Shown here: piece after piece, positions 22,743-31,696 of the stretch
Numbering within the stretch: the stretch's first letter is position 1
Layout of the letters: each line of letters starts with the position of its first letter
Assembly: GCA_036656795.1 (NCBI GenBank)
Contig: JAVXHR010000017.1
Coordinates: 1 to 37,188, forward strand
DNA from: CAUPWF01 sp036656795
GTDB taxonomy: Bacteria > Bacillota > Clostridia > Lachnospirales > Lachnospiraceae
DNA length: 37,188 nt
Direction: 5' to 3'
The notes under the pieces: generated by a model
Told to the model about the DNA's origin: nothing
The model's input: only the letters and a program-made list of their open reading frames with translations
Database searches by the model: none
Position numbers and translations under genes: made by a program

Positions 22743-24134
22743 CTACTTTACGCGTGCAATTACATCATCAATATTCCCTGCATTTAAGAAATGTCCTTCA
22801 GGAATGTCATCATGTTTTCCTTCCAGTATCTCCTTAAATCCTTGGATAGTTTCACTAATTGGAACATATCGTCCCTCTAGTCCGGTAAATTGCGTTGCTA
22901 CATGGAATGGCTGAGATAAAAATCTCTGTACCTTTCTCGCACGAGATACAACAATCTTATCGCTTTCTGATAATTCGTCCATACCTAATATCGCAATAAT
23001 ATCTTGTAATTCTTTATATTTTTGAAGAATTTCCTGAACTTCACGAGCAACATTATAATGCTCTTCTCCTACAATGTGTGGATCCAAAATTCTAGAGGTT
23101 GAATCCAATGGATCAACCGCTGGGTAGATTCCCAACTCTGTAATTGCACGAGACAATACCGTTGTCGCATCTAAATGCGCAAATGTTGTAGCCGGTGCCG
23201 GGTCAGTTAAGTCATCGGCCGGTACATATACCGCCTGAACCGATGTAATAGAACCATCTTTTGTTGACGTAATACGTTCTTGTAATGCACCCATCTCTGT
23301 CTGAAGTGTAGGCTGATATCCTACAGCTGAAGGCATACGCCCTAACAATGCTGATACTTCAGAGCCCGCTTGTGTAAAACGGAAAATATTATCAATAAAC
23401 AACAATACATCTTTCCCGGATTTATCACGGAAATATTCTGCCATTGTAAGACCCGTAAGTCCAACTCGCATACGTGCTCCTGGCGGTTCATTCATCTGTC
23501 CAAATACCATGGCTGTTTTTTTAATAACTCCGGATTCTGTCATCTCGTAATAAAGGTCATTTCCCTCTCTGGTTCTTTCCCCTACTCCTGTAAACACAGA
23601 ATATCCACCATGCTCCGTTGCTATATTTGTAATAAGTTCTTGGATCAATACAGTTTTTCCTACACCTGCACCACCAAACAATCCGATTTTACCACCTTTT
23701 TGATATGGGCATAGTAAATCTACCACTTTAATTCCTGTTTCTAATATCTCTGTAGATGTTGCCTGTTCTTCAAACGTAGGTGCTTTTCTATGAATTGGAG
23801 CATATTCTACATCTGTTGGTGCTGGCTTTTCATCTATCGCTTCTCCAAGCACGTTAAAGATTCGTCCTAAGGTCGCTTCTCCAACTGGTACTGTAATAGG
23901 CTTTCCTGTTGCAATTGCGTCCATACCACGAGTAAGTCCATCTGTTGGACCCATCGCAATACATCGTACCGTATCATCTCCCAGATGCTGTGCAACTTCC
24001 ACCGTCAATTTGCCCTCGTCTCCTCTAGGGATTTCGATTGCAGTATTAATCTCAGGAAGGCAACCATCGGCATACTTTACATCTAGTACTGCACCGATAA
24101 TCTGAGTGATTTTACCTATATTATTATCTGCCAT
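22743..24134 (-). CDS. atpD: ATP synthase beta subunit
   Basis: The 463-residue beta subunit holds the catalytic nucleotide sites of F1. It shows the Walker A loop GGAGVGKTVLIQEL (about 155-168), the catalytic glutamate in GVGERTREGNDLY, Walker B VLLFIDNIFRF, and the rotor-contact DELSESDK near residue 393. The DELSESDK sequence is the family DELSEED variant. AAGGAG precedes the ATG. It lies 32 bases after atpG. Confidence 0.98.
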   Translation of the reverse strand: MADNNIGKITQIIGAVLDVKYADGCLPEINTAIEIPRGDEGKLTVEVAQHLGDDTVRCIAMGPTDGLTRGMDAIATGKPITVPVGEATLGRIFNVLGEAIDEKPAPTDVEYAPIHRKAPTFEEQATSTEILETGIKVVDLLCPYQKGGKIGLFGGAGVGKTVLIQELITNIATEHGGYSVFTGVGERTREGNDLYYEMTESGVIKKTAMVFGQMNEPPGARMRVGLTGLTMAEYFRDKSGKDVLLFIDNIFRFTQAGSEVSALLGRMPSAVGYQPTLQTEMGALQERITSTKDGSITSVQAVYVPADDLTDPAPATTFAHLDATTVLSRAITELGIYPAVDPLDSTSRILDPHIVGEEHYNVAREVQEILQKYKELQDIIAILGMDELSESDKIVVSRARKVQRFLSQPFHVATQFTGLEGRYVPISETIQGFKEILEGKHDDIPEGHFLNAGNIDDVIARVK

Positions 24135-24166
24135 TTGCTTTTCTTCACTCCTTCTGTTTTGCCGGT

Positions 24167-25048
24167 CTAGCTCAATGCTTCTGACCCAGCTATGATTTCT
24201 GTCAATTCCTGTGTAATAGCGCCTTGACGGGCTCTATTATATTTCAATGCCAAATCATCAATCATCTCTTCTGCATTACTTGTCGCCGAATCCATAGCTT
24301 GCATACGCGCACCATTTTCACTCGCAACCGCTTCTACAAAAGCTCCATATAGAATACTTGTCATGTACTTTGGTATTAATAACTCCACTGCCTCTTCTTC
24401 CTCCGGTTCAAAGTTCATCAGTGTTAATTTATCAACCTCACTCATGGACTCTTCCACTCCGTCTTCCGTCTTTAATTCAGACGGGTCAACCGGCAATAGT
24501 TTCATTAATGTTGGTACATGACTAACTGTATTCTTAAAGACGGTATATGCCAGATAGATTTCTCCAATTTCACCATTCGCAAAATCTTCCAGTAATTGCT
24601 TACCAATCATCTGAGCATCTCCATACGTTGGCTCTTCAATTAGCTCAGAATAATTTTGCACCACTTGATAATGCTTATGGGCCAAACTATCTGCTCCTTT
24701 ACTTCCAACTGCATAGATACGAACATCTTCTCTGTTAAATTCGCCACCTGTCACAAGCTTTATCACATTCGAATTGTATCCACCTGCCAGTCCTCTGTTT
24801 GATGTTACCACAACAATCCCAACTTTTTTAGAAGCACTTAGTTGAAGATATGGATGTTCTATGTTTCCCGCTTTTGCAAGCATTGAGGTTATGGTCTTGT
24901 ACATACAATCAAAATATGCTTTTGAATTTTCAGCCCGTGTTCTTGCTTTTTGTAGTTTTACAGTAGAGACAAGTTTCATGGCTTTTGTTATCTGTTGCGT
25001 GCTTTGTATACTAATGCGACGCCTTTTTATATCTCTCATTGATGCCAT
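24167..25048 (-). CDS. atpG: ATP synthase gamma subunit
   Basis: Gamma is the central rotating shaft of F1. The 293-residue protein starts MASMRDIKRRRISIQSTQQI with the long N-terminal helix and ends in the C-terminal helix ALKYNRARQGAITQELTEI, which together form the coiled-coil shaft. The conserved VVTSNRGLAGGYNSN lies at about 77-91. An acidic insertion (about 190-225, DGVEESMSEVD and EPEEEEAVE) is longer than in textbook examples but common in clostridia. AAGGAG lies 9 bases before the ATG. Confidence 0.97.
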   Translation of the reverse strand: MASMRDIKRRRISIQSTQQITKAMKLVSTVKLQKARTRAENSKAYFDCMYKTITSMLAKAGNIEHPYLQLSASKKVGIVVVTSNRGLAGGYNSNVIKLVTGGEFNREDVRIYAVGSKGADSLAHKHYQVVQNYSELIEEPTYGDAQMIGKQLLEDFANGEIGEIYLAYTVFKNTVSHVPTLMKLLPVDPSELKTEDGVEESMSEVDKLTLMNFEPEEEEAVELLIPKYMTSILYGAFVEAVASENGARMQAMDSATSNAEEMIDDLALKYNRARQGAITQELTEIIAGSEALS

Positions 25049-25077
25049 GTGTATGTTCTCCTTTTATAAGGTATTTC

Positions 25078-26583
25078 CTACTCGAACTCGTTCTTGAATT
25101 CACCAAATGCTTTTACAAGTGTCTTCTCTATCTCTTCATTAATTATCTTCTCTGTCCTAATAGACTCAGGAATCTCTGGATATTTTGTTTGAATAAACTC
25201 AAATAAGCCTTTTTCAAAACGTAAGATATCTTTCACTTCAATATCTAGCAAATATTTTTGTGTTGCCGCATAGATAATGATAACCTGAAATTCTACTGAC
25301 ATTGGTTGATATTGAGGTTGTTTTAAGATTTCTTTAATACGAACCCCTTGCGCTAAACGTTCTGTAGTATCTGCATCAAGCTCCGATCCAAATTGTGCAA
25401 AAGATGCCAATTCGCGATATTGAGCTAAATCAATACGAATCGGTCCGGCAATCTTTTTCATTGCCTTAATCTGTGCAGAACCCCCTACACGCGATACAGA
25501 GATACCCGGATTAATTGCAGGTCTGAAACCAGCGTTAAACATCTCTGTTTCTAGGAATATCTGACCATCTGTAATTGAGATAACATTAGTCGGAATATAT
25601 GCAGACACATCTCCTGCTTGAGTTTCTATAATCGGAAGTGCCGTAAGAGAGCCTCCACCTAATGCATCAGACAATCTAGCTGCTCTTTCCAACAGTCTAG
25701 AGTGTAAATAAAATACATCTCCAGGATAAGCCTCACGACCTGGTGGTCTACGAAGTAATAACGACAGTGTACGATAAGCCGTTGCATGTTTTGACAAATC
25801 ATCGTATACAATCAAGACATCTTCTCCATTTTCCATCCATTCTTCACCAATTGTACACCCTGAATACGGTGCAATATATTGTAATGGTGCAAGTTCACTG
25901 GCCGTAGACGCAACAATGGTTGTATAATCCATTGCGCCAAACTCTTCCAGCTTTTGAACGATATTGGCAACGGTAGATGATTTTTGTCCAATGGCAACAT
26001 AGATACATTTTACCCCTTGTCCTTTTTGATTAATAATGGTATCAATTGCAATTGCCGTCTTACCTGTTTGCTTATCTCCGATAATCAGCTCACGTTGTCC
26101 TCTTCCTATTGGAACCATGGAGTCAATTGCCTTAATTCCTGTTTGTAATGGAGTATCTACAGACTTACGGGCAATAACACCTGATGCTACTCTTTCAATT
26201 TTACGATATTTTGTTGATTGAATAGGTCCTTTTCCATCGATTGGTTGACCTAATGAATTCACTACACGGCCCAGCATGCAATCACCAACCGGAACTTCTA
26301 CTACCCTTCCGGTTGTCTTTACAGTATCTCCTTCATTAATGTTTTTGTGATCTCCTAAAAGAACCGCACCAACATTATCCTCTTCAAGGTTCAGTACCAT
26401 ACCGTATACTTCGCCGGGGAATTCTAACAATTCTCCCTGCATTGCATTCTCTAGTCCGTGGATACGCGCAATACCATCGGCTACTTGAATCACCGTTCCC
26501 ACATCAGACACTTCTAAGTCTGATGCATATCTTTCAATCTGTTCCTTAATGACAGAACTAATCTCTTCTGGTCTTAAATTCAT
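25078..26583 (-). CDS. atpA: ATP synthase alpha subunit
   Basis: The 501-residue alpha subunit carries the non-catalytic nucleotide sites. It begins MNLRPEEISSVIKEQIERY, has Walker A GDKQTGKTAIAID (about 169-181), Walker B VLIVYDDLSKHA and the alpha signature PAINPGISVSRVGG (about 363-376). Its length is normal. It follows atpH by 23 bases. Confidence 0.98.
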   Translation of the reverse strand: MNLRPEEISSVIKEQIERYASDLEVSDVGTVIQVADGIARIHGLENAMQGELLEFPGEVYGMVLNLEEDNVGAVLLGDHKNINEGDTVKTTGRVVEVPVGDCMLGRVVNSLGQPIDGKGPIQSTKYRKIERVASGVIARKSVDTPLQTGIKAIDSMVPIGRGQRELIIGDKQTGKTAIAIDTIINQKGQGVKCIYVAIGQKSSTVANIVQKLEEFGAMDYTTIVASTASELAPLQYIAPYSGCTIGEEWMENGEDVLIVYDDLSKHATAYRTLSLLLRRPPGREAYPGDVFYLHSRLLERAARLSDALGGGSLTALPIIETQAGDVSAYIPTNVISITDGQIFLETEMFNAGFRPAINPGISVSRVGGSAQIKAMKKIAGPIRIDLAQYRELASFAQFGSELDADTTERLAQGVRIKEILKQPQYQPMSVEFQVIIIYAATQKYLLDIEVKDILRFEKGLFEFIQTKYPEIPESIRTEKIINEEIEKTLVKAFGEFKNEFE

Positions 26584-26606
26584 GGAGCGAATCCACCTTC
26601 TTTCTT

Positions 26607-27155
26607 CTAAGCTATTTGAATCTTTTTCAATTCCTTAGACAATTCATATAATTTTGTCTTAATACTACTATCCACTACACGATCATTAATTCGGATTACC
26701 ATACCACCGATTAACGTCTCGTCTACTTGATAATACATCTCAAATTGTTCATATCTCGTTGTATGAAGCAACCTTTGTTCTATGGATTGCTTTTGCATGT
26801 CACTCAATGTAACTGCTGTTGTGATATAAGCAATACCAATCTTCTTTTCTTCTTTTACCATTCGGATAAAGTATTCAAACACCGATGCCGTATCTGCATA
26901 ATGATTCTTTGTAATCAATAACGCCATCAATCCAATAATTTCGTCACACACTCTTGTTTTAAAAGTGGATTCTATAATTTTCACTTTATCTTCTTTCACT
27001 ATCTTAGGGTGATCCATCAAGCTGTTCAACTCAACATTCTCGCGAAGAATATTCAATACACCTTGAACCTCTTCATAGAATTCATCAATGCGATTCTTTT
27101 CCAAGGCTACAGCAAATAATGCATCACCATATGTCTTTGAAACTAACTTAGCCAT
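26607..27155 (-). CDS. atpH: ATP synthase delta subunit
   Basis: Delta ties the peripheral stalk to the top of F1. The 182-residue protein has the family pattern, beginning KTYGDALFAVALEKNRIDEF and ending in LIGGMVIRINDRVVDSSIKT, the conserved C-terminal block. Its start overlaps the end of atpF by 13 bases, so the stalk proteins are probably made in step. Confidence 0.95.
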   Translation of the reverse strand: MAKLVSKTYGDALFAVALEKNRIDEFYEEVQGVLNILRENVELNSLMDHPKIVKEDKVKIIESTFKTRVCDEIIGLMALLITKNHYADTASVFEYFIRMVKEEKKIGIAYITTAVTLSDMQKQSIEQRLLHTTRYEQFEMYYQVDETLIGGMVIRINDRVVDSSIKTKLYELSKELKKIQIA

Positions 27156-27658
27156 GTACTGTCACCCATTTCTTTTAACGTTTCGTCAACTAAACCTGCT
27201 TGTATCGTTGTATCAATTGAAGATGATACCACTTTCCCTGCCATCATAGATGCAATTGCAATCATCTCCTGCTTCATATCATCTAATGCATGCTTCTTTT
27301 CTAATTCTGTTTCTGCTTCTGCACGTTGAATAATACGAACTGCTTCTTCCTTAGCTTCTGCGATAATCTGCTCTTCTTTTTTAAGCGCCTTTTTACGTGC
27401 TACGCTTAATATCTCCTGTGCTTCTTTATCCACTGCTTTTAATTTTGCTTCATATTCTTCTTTATAACCAATCGCCTCTTCATTTTCTTTTTTCGCATTT
27501 GCCTGATCGTCAGCAATTCGCTGTCTTCTCTTTTCCAGCATATTTCTAACCGGTTCAAAGAGTATGTAAGATAAAAATGTGAAAAGGACAAACATACTAC
27601 ATGCTAATAGACATGCATCGAATATTAATTGTGGATCTAAGTTAAATAAACGCTCCAA
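27143..27658 (-). CDS. atpF: ATP synthase b subunit
   Basis: The b subunit forms the peripheral stator stalk. Its 171 residues have an N-terminal membrane helix (about 8-32, PQLIFDACLLACSMFVLFTF) and then a long charged right-handed coiled coil (NMLEKRRQRIADDQANAKKE onwards). The start codon is TTG at 27658 with GGAGG seven bases before it; no ATG is available near. A single b gene suggests a homodimeric stalk. Confidence 0.95.
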   Translation of the reverse strand: MERLFNLDPQLIFDACLLACSMFVLFTFLSYILFEPVRNMLEKRRQRIADDQANAKKENEEAIGYKEEYEAKLKAVDKEAQEILSVARKKALKKEEQIIAEAKEEAVRIIQRAEAETELEKKHALDDMKQEMIAIASMMAGKVVSSSIDTTIQAGLVDETLKEMGDSTWLS

Positions 27659-27717
27659 AACTTAGCCTCCTTCCTCTTATTTGCTTATTTGACGGAATTT
27701 CTTCCAGTACCCTATTT

Positions 27718-27984
27718 TTATAATTTTCCAAGTAATGGGTTTGCAAATAACAGAATAAGTGCGATAACCAAACTGTAAAGACCTGTTGTCTCTGCAACTG
27801 CCTGTCCAAGTAACATGGTAGATGTAATGTCTGACTTTGCTCCCGGGTTTCTACCTACTGCTGCTGCACCATGACCTGCTGCAATACCTTGACCAACTCC
27901 GGGTCCAATACCTGCGATCATTGCAAGACCTGCTCCGATTGCTGAACATGCTAAGATTAATGCTTCGTTTGTAATTTGACTCAT
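27718..27984 (-). CDS. atpE: ATP synthase c subunit with sodium-binding signature
   Basis: The c subunit forms the rotating membrane ring. Its 88 residues make a hairpin of two helices, with GIGPGVGQGIAAG in the first and GQAVAETTGLYSLVIAL in the second. The ion-site positions are Gln32, Val63, Glu65, Thr66, Thr67 and Tyr70. In the sodium-dependent ring of Ilyobacter tartaricus, as I recall, the site is Gln32, Val63, Glu65, Ser66, Thr67 and Tyr70 in identical numbering, so this protein matches except for the mild Ser-to-Thr change. Proton rings lack this hydroxyl and glutamine set. Na+ coupling is therefore likely. The gene lies between atpB and atpF. Confidence 0.97.
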   Translation of the reverse strand: MSQITNEALILACSAIGAGLAMIAGIGPGVGQGIAAGHGAAAVGRNPGAKSDITSTMLLGQAVAETTGLYSLVIALILLFANPLLGKL

Positions 27985-28004
27985 AATAGTAATCCTCCTA
28001 AATT

Positions 28005-28721
28005 TTAATTTGATGGCATCTTATCATTGATAAATACCATTGTTAACATACAGAACACATACGTTTGAATGCATCCTGAGAATACATCAAAATAAATGTG
28101 TAAGAATCCCGGCCATCCAATTGCGAACTTCGATAATAAACCATATAACAGTCCCATAATAACGGTTCCTGATAGAATATTACCAAATAAACGCAATGAT
28201 AATGAAAATGGCACTGCTATCTCTCCAATAAGATTAATTGGAAATAAAAATGGCAATGGTTTAAATAAACCAGTGAATGCCTCTACCTTATTGTACTTGA
28301 CATTATTGTACTGAATAAGGCAAAATGTAATAACTCCTAGTGGAAATGTCACTCCATAATCGGCAGTTGGTGGTCTTAATCCCATCAGTCCTGATAGATT
28401 ACTGACTAAGATAAACATAAATAACGTTCCAATGTAATTCCGAAATCGTAATCCATTCTTGCCCATACTGCCCTTAACCATATTATCTAATGTTTCTACT
28501 ATCATCTCAGCAATGTTTTGCAACATGCCTGGCTTTCCTTCTGTGTCCTTAAGTTTTTTCCTTACAATCGTTGCAAATATCATTAATGCCGCACACACAA
28601 TTAAAATGCTGACATGTGTCGTTGTAAAGTATAATTCTTGTCCAAACAGATGGATTTTTCCTAATCCATGAATAAAAAAATCTGGTTCCCTGGCAGCTAA
28701 TATTCCTAAGCCGTTTCCCAC
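28005..28721 (-). CDS. atpB: ATP synthase a subunit
   Basis: The a subunit forms the two ion half-channels next to the c ring. The 238-residue protein has five or six membrane segments and the essential arginine, Arg177, in PFSLSLRLFGNILSG. It also has the conserved late block IYFDVFSGCIQTYVF. The start is GTG at 28721, with AAGGAGG eight bases before it. An out-of-frame ATG two bases upstream would give only MWETA before a stop, so the GTG is secure by homology. Confidence 0.96.
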   Translation of the reverse strand: MGNGLGILAAREPDFFIHGLGKIHLFGQELYFTTTHVSILIVCAALMIFATIVRKKLKDTEGKPGMLQNIAEMIVETLDNMVKGSMGKNGLRFRNYIGTLFMFILVSNLSGLMGLRPPTADYGVTFPLGVITFCLIQYNNVKYNKVEAFTGLFKPLPFLFPINLIGEIAVPFSLSLRLFGNILSGTVIMGLLYGLLSKFAIGWPGFLHIYFDVFSGCIQTYVFCMLTMVFINDKMPSN

Positions 28722-28735
28722 ATGATCACCCTCCT

Positions 28736-29131
28736 TTACTTAGATTTTGTAAATTTAAATAAGATTTTATGAATATACGGCTGTAAATATGCCGATATCT
28801 TTAATCCCATGAAACCAATAAATGTCGTAAAAATGCTACCCAGCTTAAAATATACTACAGTCCCAAATACAAGTAATACAACAAGTATTCGAAATGCATA
28901 AGATTTGGCAACATGTTTTGTTGCTCCATCTTCTCCTAAGTCTAAGGCATCTTCTATAGACCTTTTCATATGTATCACAATCCCTATTGCTGTAAAAGTA
29001 CCTACCCAAAGTCCGATAGACCGATACCCCACCTCTTGTGAGAGGATAATCAGAATCATCTGTACAACTATTCCAAATGTCAAGATACCAATTACAACTT
29101 CCTTTAACACAGTATCTGCACTATTTTTCAT
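28736..29131 (-). CDS. atpI: ATP synthase subunit I
   Basis: AtpI is an accessory membrane protein thought to aid assembly of the c ring. From ATG 29131 it has 131 residues and four hydrophobic segments (for example IGILTFGIVVQMILIILSQ and ILVVLLVFGTVVYF), with SIEDALDLGEDGATKH between the pairs. The frame extends 13 codons further upstream, but the preferred ATG has AAGGA before it and overlaps atpZ by 11 bases instead of 50. It lies between atpZ and atpB. Confidence 0.88.
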   Translation of the reverse strand: MKNSADTVLKEVVIGILTFGIVVQMILIILSQEVGYRSIGLWVGTFTAIGIVIHMKRSIEDALDLGEDGATKHVAKSYAFRILVVLLVFGTVVYFKLGSIFTTFIGFMGLKISAYLQPYIHKILFKFTKSK

Positions 29132-29363
29132 TTGAATGGTCCTTCCCATCGTCTTGGTCTTCATTGGCATGTGCCGCTAATACATAGACATTACGCCCAC
29201 CTGCAAGCACTCCCAATATCAGTAAGGGAATAAATACGTGAAGAGAAAATTTATCTTCTAAAAACACTCCTAAAAAGGTACATAAAAAAACGGGAGTAAG
29301 CATGCTCAGACCCAGTTGTGTAATTAATGCAAATGTTCGATATACACTTCTTTTATATCTCAT
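29121..29363 (-). CDS. atpZ: AtpZ-type small membrane protein
   Basis: The 80-residue protein (from ATG 29363) has two membrane helices: FALITQLGLSMLTPVFLCTF and VFIPLLILGVLAGGRNVYVL. This fits the AtpZ family found at the head of atp operons; AtpZ with AtpI has been proposed to import Mg2+ or help assembly. The frame opens at 29390, but that would leave about 6 bases of leader after the promoter at 29403-29430. ATG 29363 has GGGAG upstream. It is the first gene of the operon. Confidence 0.85.
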   Translation of the reverse strand: MRYKRSVYRTFALITQLGLSMLTPVFLCTFLGVFLEDKFSLHVFIPLLILGVLAGGRNVYVLAAHANEDQDDGKDHSNEK

Positions 29364-29402
29364 ATACTGTCTCCCTGTTTTATCTACCATCTACTGTTAC
29401 TC

Positions 29403-29430
29403 ATTATAGCATGTTCCCAAGCGTTGTCTA
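29403..29430 (-). promoter_or_regulatory. Sigma-A promoter for the ATP synthase operon
   Basis: On the minus strand TAGACA (29425-29430) and TATAAT (29403-29408) lie 16 bases apart. The expected start is near 29396, about 33 bases before the preferred atpZ ATG. It would drive all ten atp genes. Confidence 0.8.
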
Positions 29431-29488
29431 GCCATTTTAGGTAAATTGTTTCTGTTGTATTTTTAACAATTGATTCGTGTTATTCGCA

Positions 29489-29980
29489 TTACCATGTCAA
29501 CTTATGAAGCTGACCTTCCATGGTCATATTTTGAAATCCATTTTGTCGTAATGCCTCATATAAAACGATGGCAACCGAATTCCCAAGATTCAATGAACGA
29601 ATATCGCCCACCATGGGAATCCGAATGCTTTCCTCTTTATGTTCCACTAAGATTGACTCCGGAATTCCGGCGCTTTCTTTCCCAAACATAATATAGCAAT
29701 CCGATTCATACTGTACCTCGGTATATACATTCAACGCTTTTGTTGTTGACATATATATCTTTGCTCCTGGATTTTGTTCTAAAAAATCAGCATAGTCAAT
29801 ATAAGTTCTCACATCCAAATCATTCCAGTAATCCATACCCGCACGTTTGATTTCTTTTTCGTTCAATCGAAATCCCAATGGTTCTATCAGATGAAGCCTT
29901 GTGTTGGTAGCCACGCAGGTACGTCCTATATTCCCTGTATTGGCCGGTATCTCCGGCTCATATAATACAATATTTAACAT
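29489..29980 (-). CDS. trmL: tRNA (cytidine/uridine-34 2'-O)-methyltransferase
   Basis: TrmL methylates the wobble ribose of certain leucine tRNAs using S-adenosylmethionine. The compact 163-residue SPOUT protein shows the three family motifs: LYEPEIPANTGNIGRTCVA (7-25), MFGKESAGIP (about 97-106) and IPMVGDIRSLNLGNSVAIVL (about 119-138). It lies 37 bases after the aminotransferase and is the last gene of its run. No strong terminator is visible before the atp promoter, so readthrough into atpZ is possible. Confidence 0.95.
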   Translation of the reverse strand: MLNIVLYEPEIPANTGNIGRTCVATNTRLHLIEPLGFRLNEKEIKRAGMDYWNDLDVRTYIDYADFLEQNPGAKIYMSTTKALNVYTEVQYESDCYIMFGKESAGIPESILVEHKEESIRIPMVGDIRSLNLGNSVAIVLYEALRQNGFQNMTMEGQLHKLTW

Positions 29981-30017
29981 ACAGTAACCCTTCTTCCATT
30001 TTTTGCATCTATGATTC

Positions 30018-31190
30018 CTATTTCATCTCATTACGCAAGCGTCCGATAAATTTTCCAAGACGTCCAATTGCCTCTTTTAGGTTCTCAATTGAATATGCAT
30101 AGGATATGCGCAGGAACCCTTCACCGCAATCACCAAATGCAGTTCCCGGAACTACCGCCACCTTTTCTTCTTCTAAAAATCGAGTTGCAAATTCCTCTGA
30201 TGTCATGCCAAATTCACTAATGCACGGAAACATATAGAAAGCTCCACGTGGTTCAAAGCACTCTAATTTCATACGTTTAAACTCATGAATCAAAAATCGT
30301 CTTCGCTGATTGTACGCCTCTCGCATCTCTTGTACTTCTTTTTCACAATGGCGTAATCCTTCAATTGCCGCATATTGGCTATTGGTTGGCGCACACATAA
30401 TTGCATATTGGTGAATTTTGATCATTTGCTCAATAATCTCTTTTGGTCCACAAGCATACCCTAGACGCCACCCTGTCATGGCAAATCCTTTTGAAAATCC
30501 ATTAATCAAAATGGTTCTTTCTTTCATACCCGGCATACAAGCGATTGACACATGATTCCCTTGATAAGTAAGTTCTGAATAAATCTCGTCGGATACTACA
30601 AATAAATCATGCGCTATGATCACTTTCGCAATGGGTTCCAATTCCTCCCTTGTTAAAATTGATCCTGTTGGATTATTGGGGAATGGGAGTACCAATATCT
30701 TTGTCCTTGGTGTAATTGCTTCTTCCAGCTCTTGCGCAGTTAATTTAAATTCATTTTTTTGCTGCAATGGAATAATCACCGGTTGTGCATCTGCCAATAC
30801 TGCGCAAGGCAGATATGACACATAACTTGGTTGTGGAATTAAAACTTCATCACCTTCATCAAGCATAGCTCGAAACGCAATATCAATGGCTTCACTTCCA
30901 CCTACCGTTACAACAATCTCTTGATTGGCATCATAAGTAACCTCTATCTTGCGTTGCATATATTTACTGATTTCTTCTTTTAATTCTTTTAATCCCGCAT
31001 TGGAAGTATAGAATGTTTTACCTTTTTCCAGGCTATAAATCCCTTCTTCTCGAATGCGCCAAGGGGTATCAAAATCCGGTTCGCCCACACCCAATGAGAT
31101 TGCTCCTTCCATCTCATTGACTACATCAAAAAATTTACGAATTCCGGACGGTTGAATACCCATAATCTTTTGTGATAATGGATTTCTCAT
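30018..31190 (-). CDS. PLP-dependent class I/II aminotransferase
   Basis: The 390-residue enzyme transfers amino groups between amino and keto acids. It has the fold-type I features: the PLP lysine Lys234 in NGFSKGFAMTGWRLGY, FPNNPTGSILT with the cofactor-contacting asparagine, VVSDEIYSELTY with the PLP aspartate, and a C-terminal arginine in FLRISYA. It resembles PatA/AspC-like enzymes of Firmicutes; the substrate is not readable. Its ATG overlaps the stop of the Lrp-type regulator gene (TAATG), indicating coupled translation and perhaps regulation of this enzyme by that protein. Confidence 0.93.
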   Translation of the reverse strand: MRNPLSQKIMGIQPSGIRKFFDVVNEMEGAISLGVGEPDFDTPWRIREEGIYSLEKGKTFYTSNAGLKELKEEISKYMQRKIEVTYDANQEIVVTVGGSEAIDIAFRAMLDEGDEVLIPQPSYVSYLPCAVLADAQPVIIPLQQKNEFKLTAQELEEAITPRTKILVLPFPNNPTGSILTREELEPIAKVIIAHDLFVVSDEIYSELTYQGNHVSIACMPGMKERTILINGFSKGFAMTGWRLGYACGPKEIIEQMIKIHQYAIMCAPTNSQYAAIEGLRHCEKEVQEMREAYNQRRRFLIHEFKRMKLECFEPRGAFYMFPCISEFGMTSEEFATRFLEEEKVAVVPGTAFGDCGEGFLRISYAYSIENLKEAIGRLGKFIGRLRNEMK

Positions 31191-31672
31191 TATGGCGTCA
31201 CCAACATCCTTTCTGCTTCCGGTCTAGGAGCAAGAATTGTTCCATGGTCCTTATATTTTTTTAGTATAAAATAAGTTGCTGTGGTAATAATAGACTCAAT
31301 CGATGATAATTTTTCCGAAATAAATTGTGCTACTTCCTGCAACGTTCTTCCATCCATTGTTACAAGTAAATCATAATTACCGGAGATCAGATATACTGCA
31401 TCCACTTCCGGATAATTGCAGATACGTTCTGCAAGCAGATCAAACCCTTGATTTCTTTGTGGTGTCACTCTAAGTTCAATCAGTGCTGTCACCCTTGCTT
31501 CCCCTGTCTTACTCCAGTCAATCAGTGTATGGTATCCACAGATAATCTTTTCCTTTTCCATTGCTGCAATTTCATTGGCAACTGTCACTTCATCATATCC
31601 CAATATCACCGCCAATTCTGCTATATCCACCTTACTGTTTGTTTCTAGATATTTTAAAATTTGTGTTCTCAT
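31190..31672 (-). CDS. Lrp/AsnC-family transcriptional regulator
   Basis: The 160-residue protein has an N-terminal winged helix (about 1-50, VDIAELAVILGYDEVTVANE) and a C-terminal RAM ligand-sensing domain (about 62-140, VTALIELRVTPQ and YLISGNYDLLVTMDG). Family members bind amino acids and act as dimers or octamers. GGAGGG precedes the ATG. It overlaps the aminotransferase start by one base, so both proteins probably serve the same amino acid. No promoter is seen in the 24-base gap to the upstream gene. Confidence 0.93.
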   Translation of the reverse strand: MRTQILKYLETNSKVDIAELAVILGYDEVTVANEIAAMEKEKIICGYHTLIDWSKTGEARVTALIELRVTPQRNQGFDLLAERICNYPEVDAVYLISGNYDLLVTMDGRTLQEVAQFISEKLSSIESIITTATYFILKKYKDHGTILAPRPEAERMLVTP

Positions 31673-31696
31673 ATTCCCTCCTAATTTTGTTCGCTA

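Noticed and set aside
29470..29691. Plus-strand frame opposite trmL
   Set aside because: It is antisense to the conserved TrmL motifs and has no supporting ribosome site.
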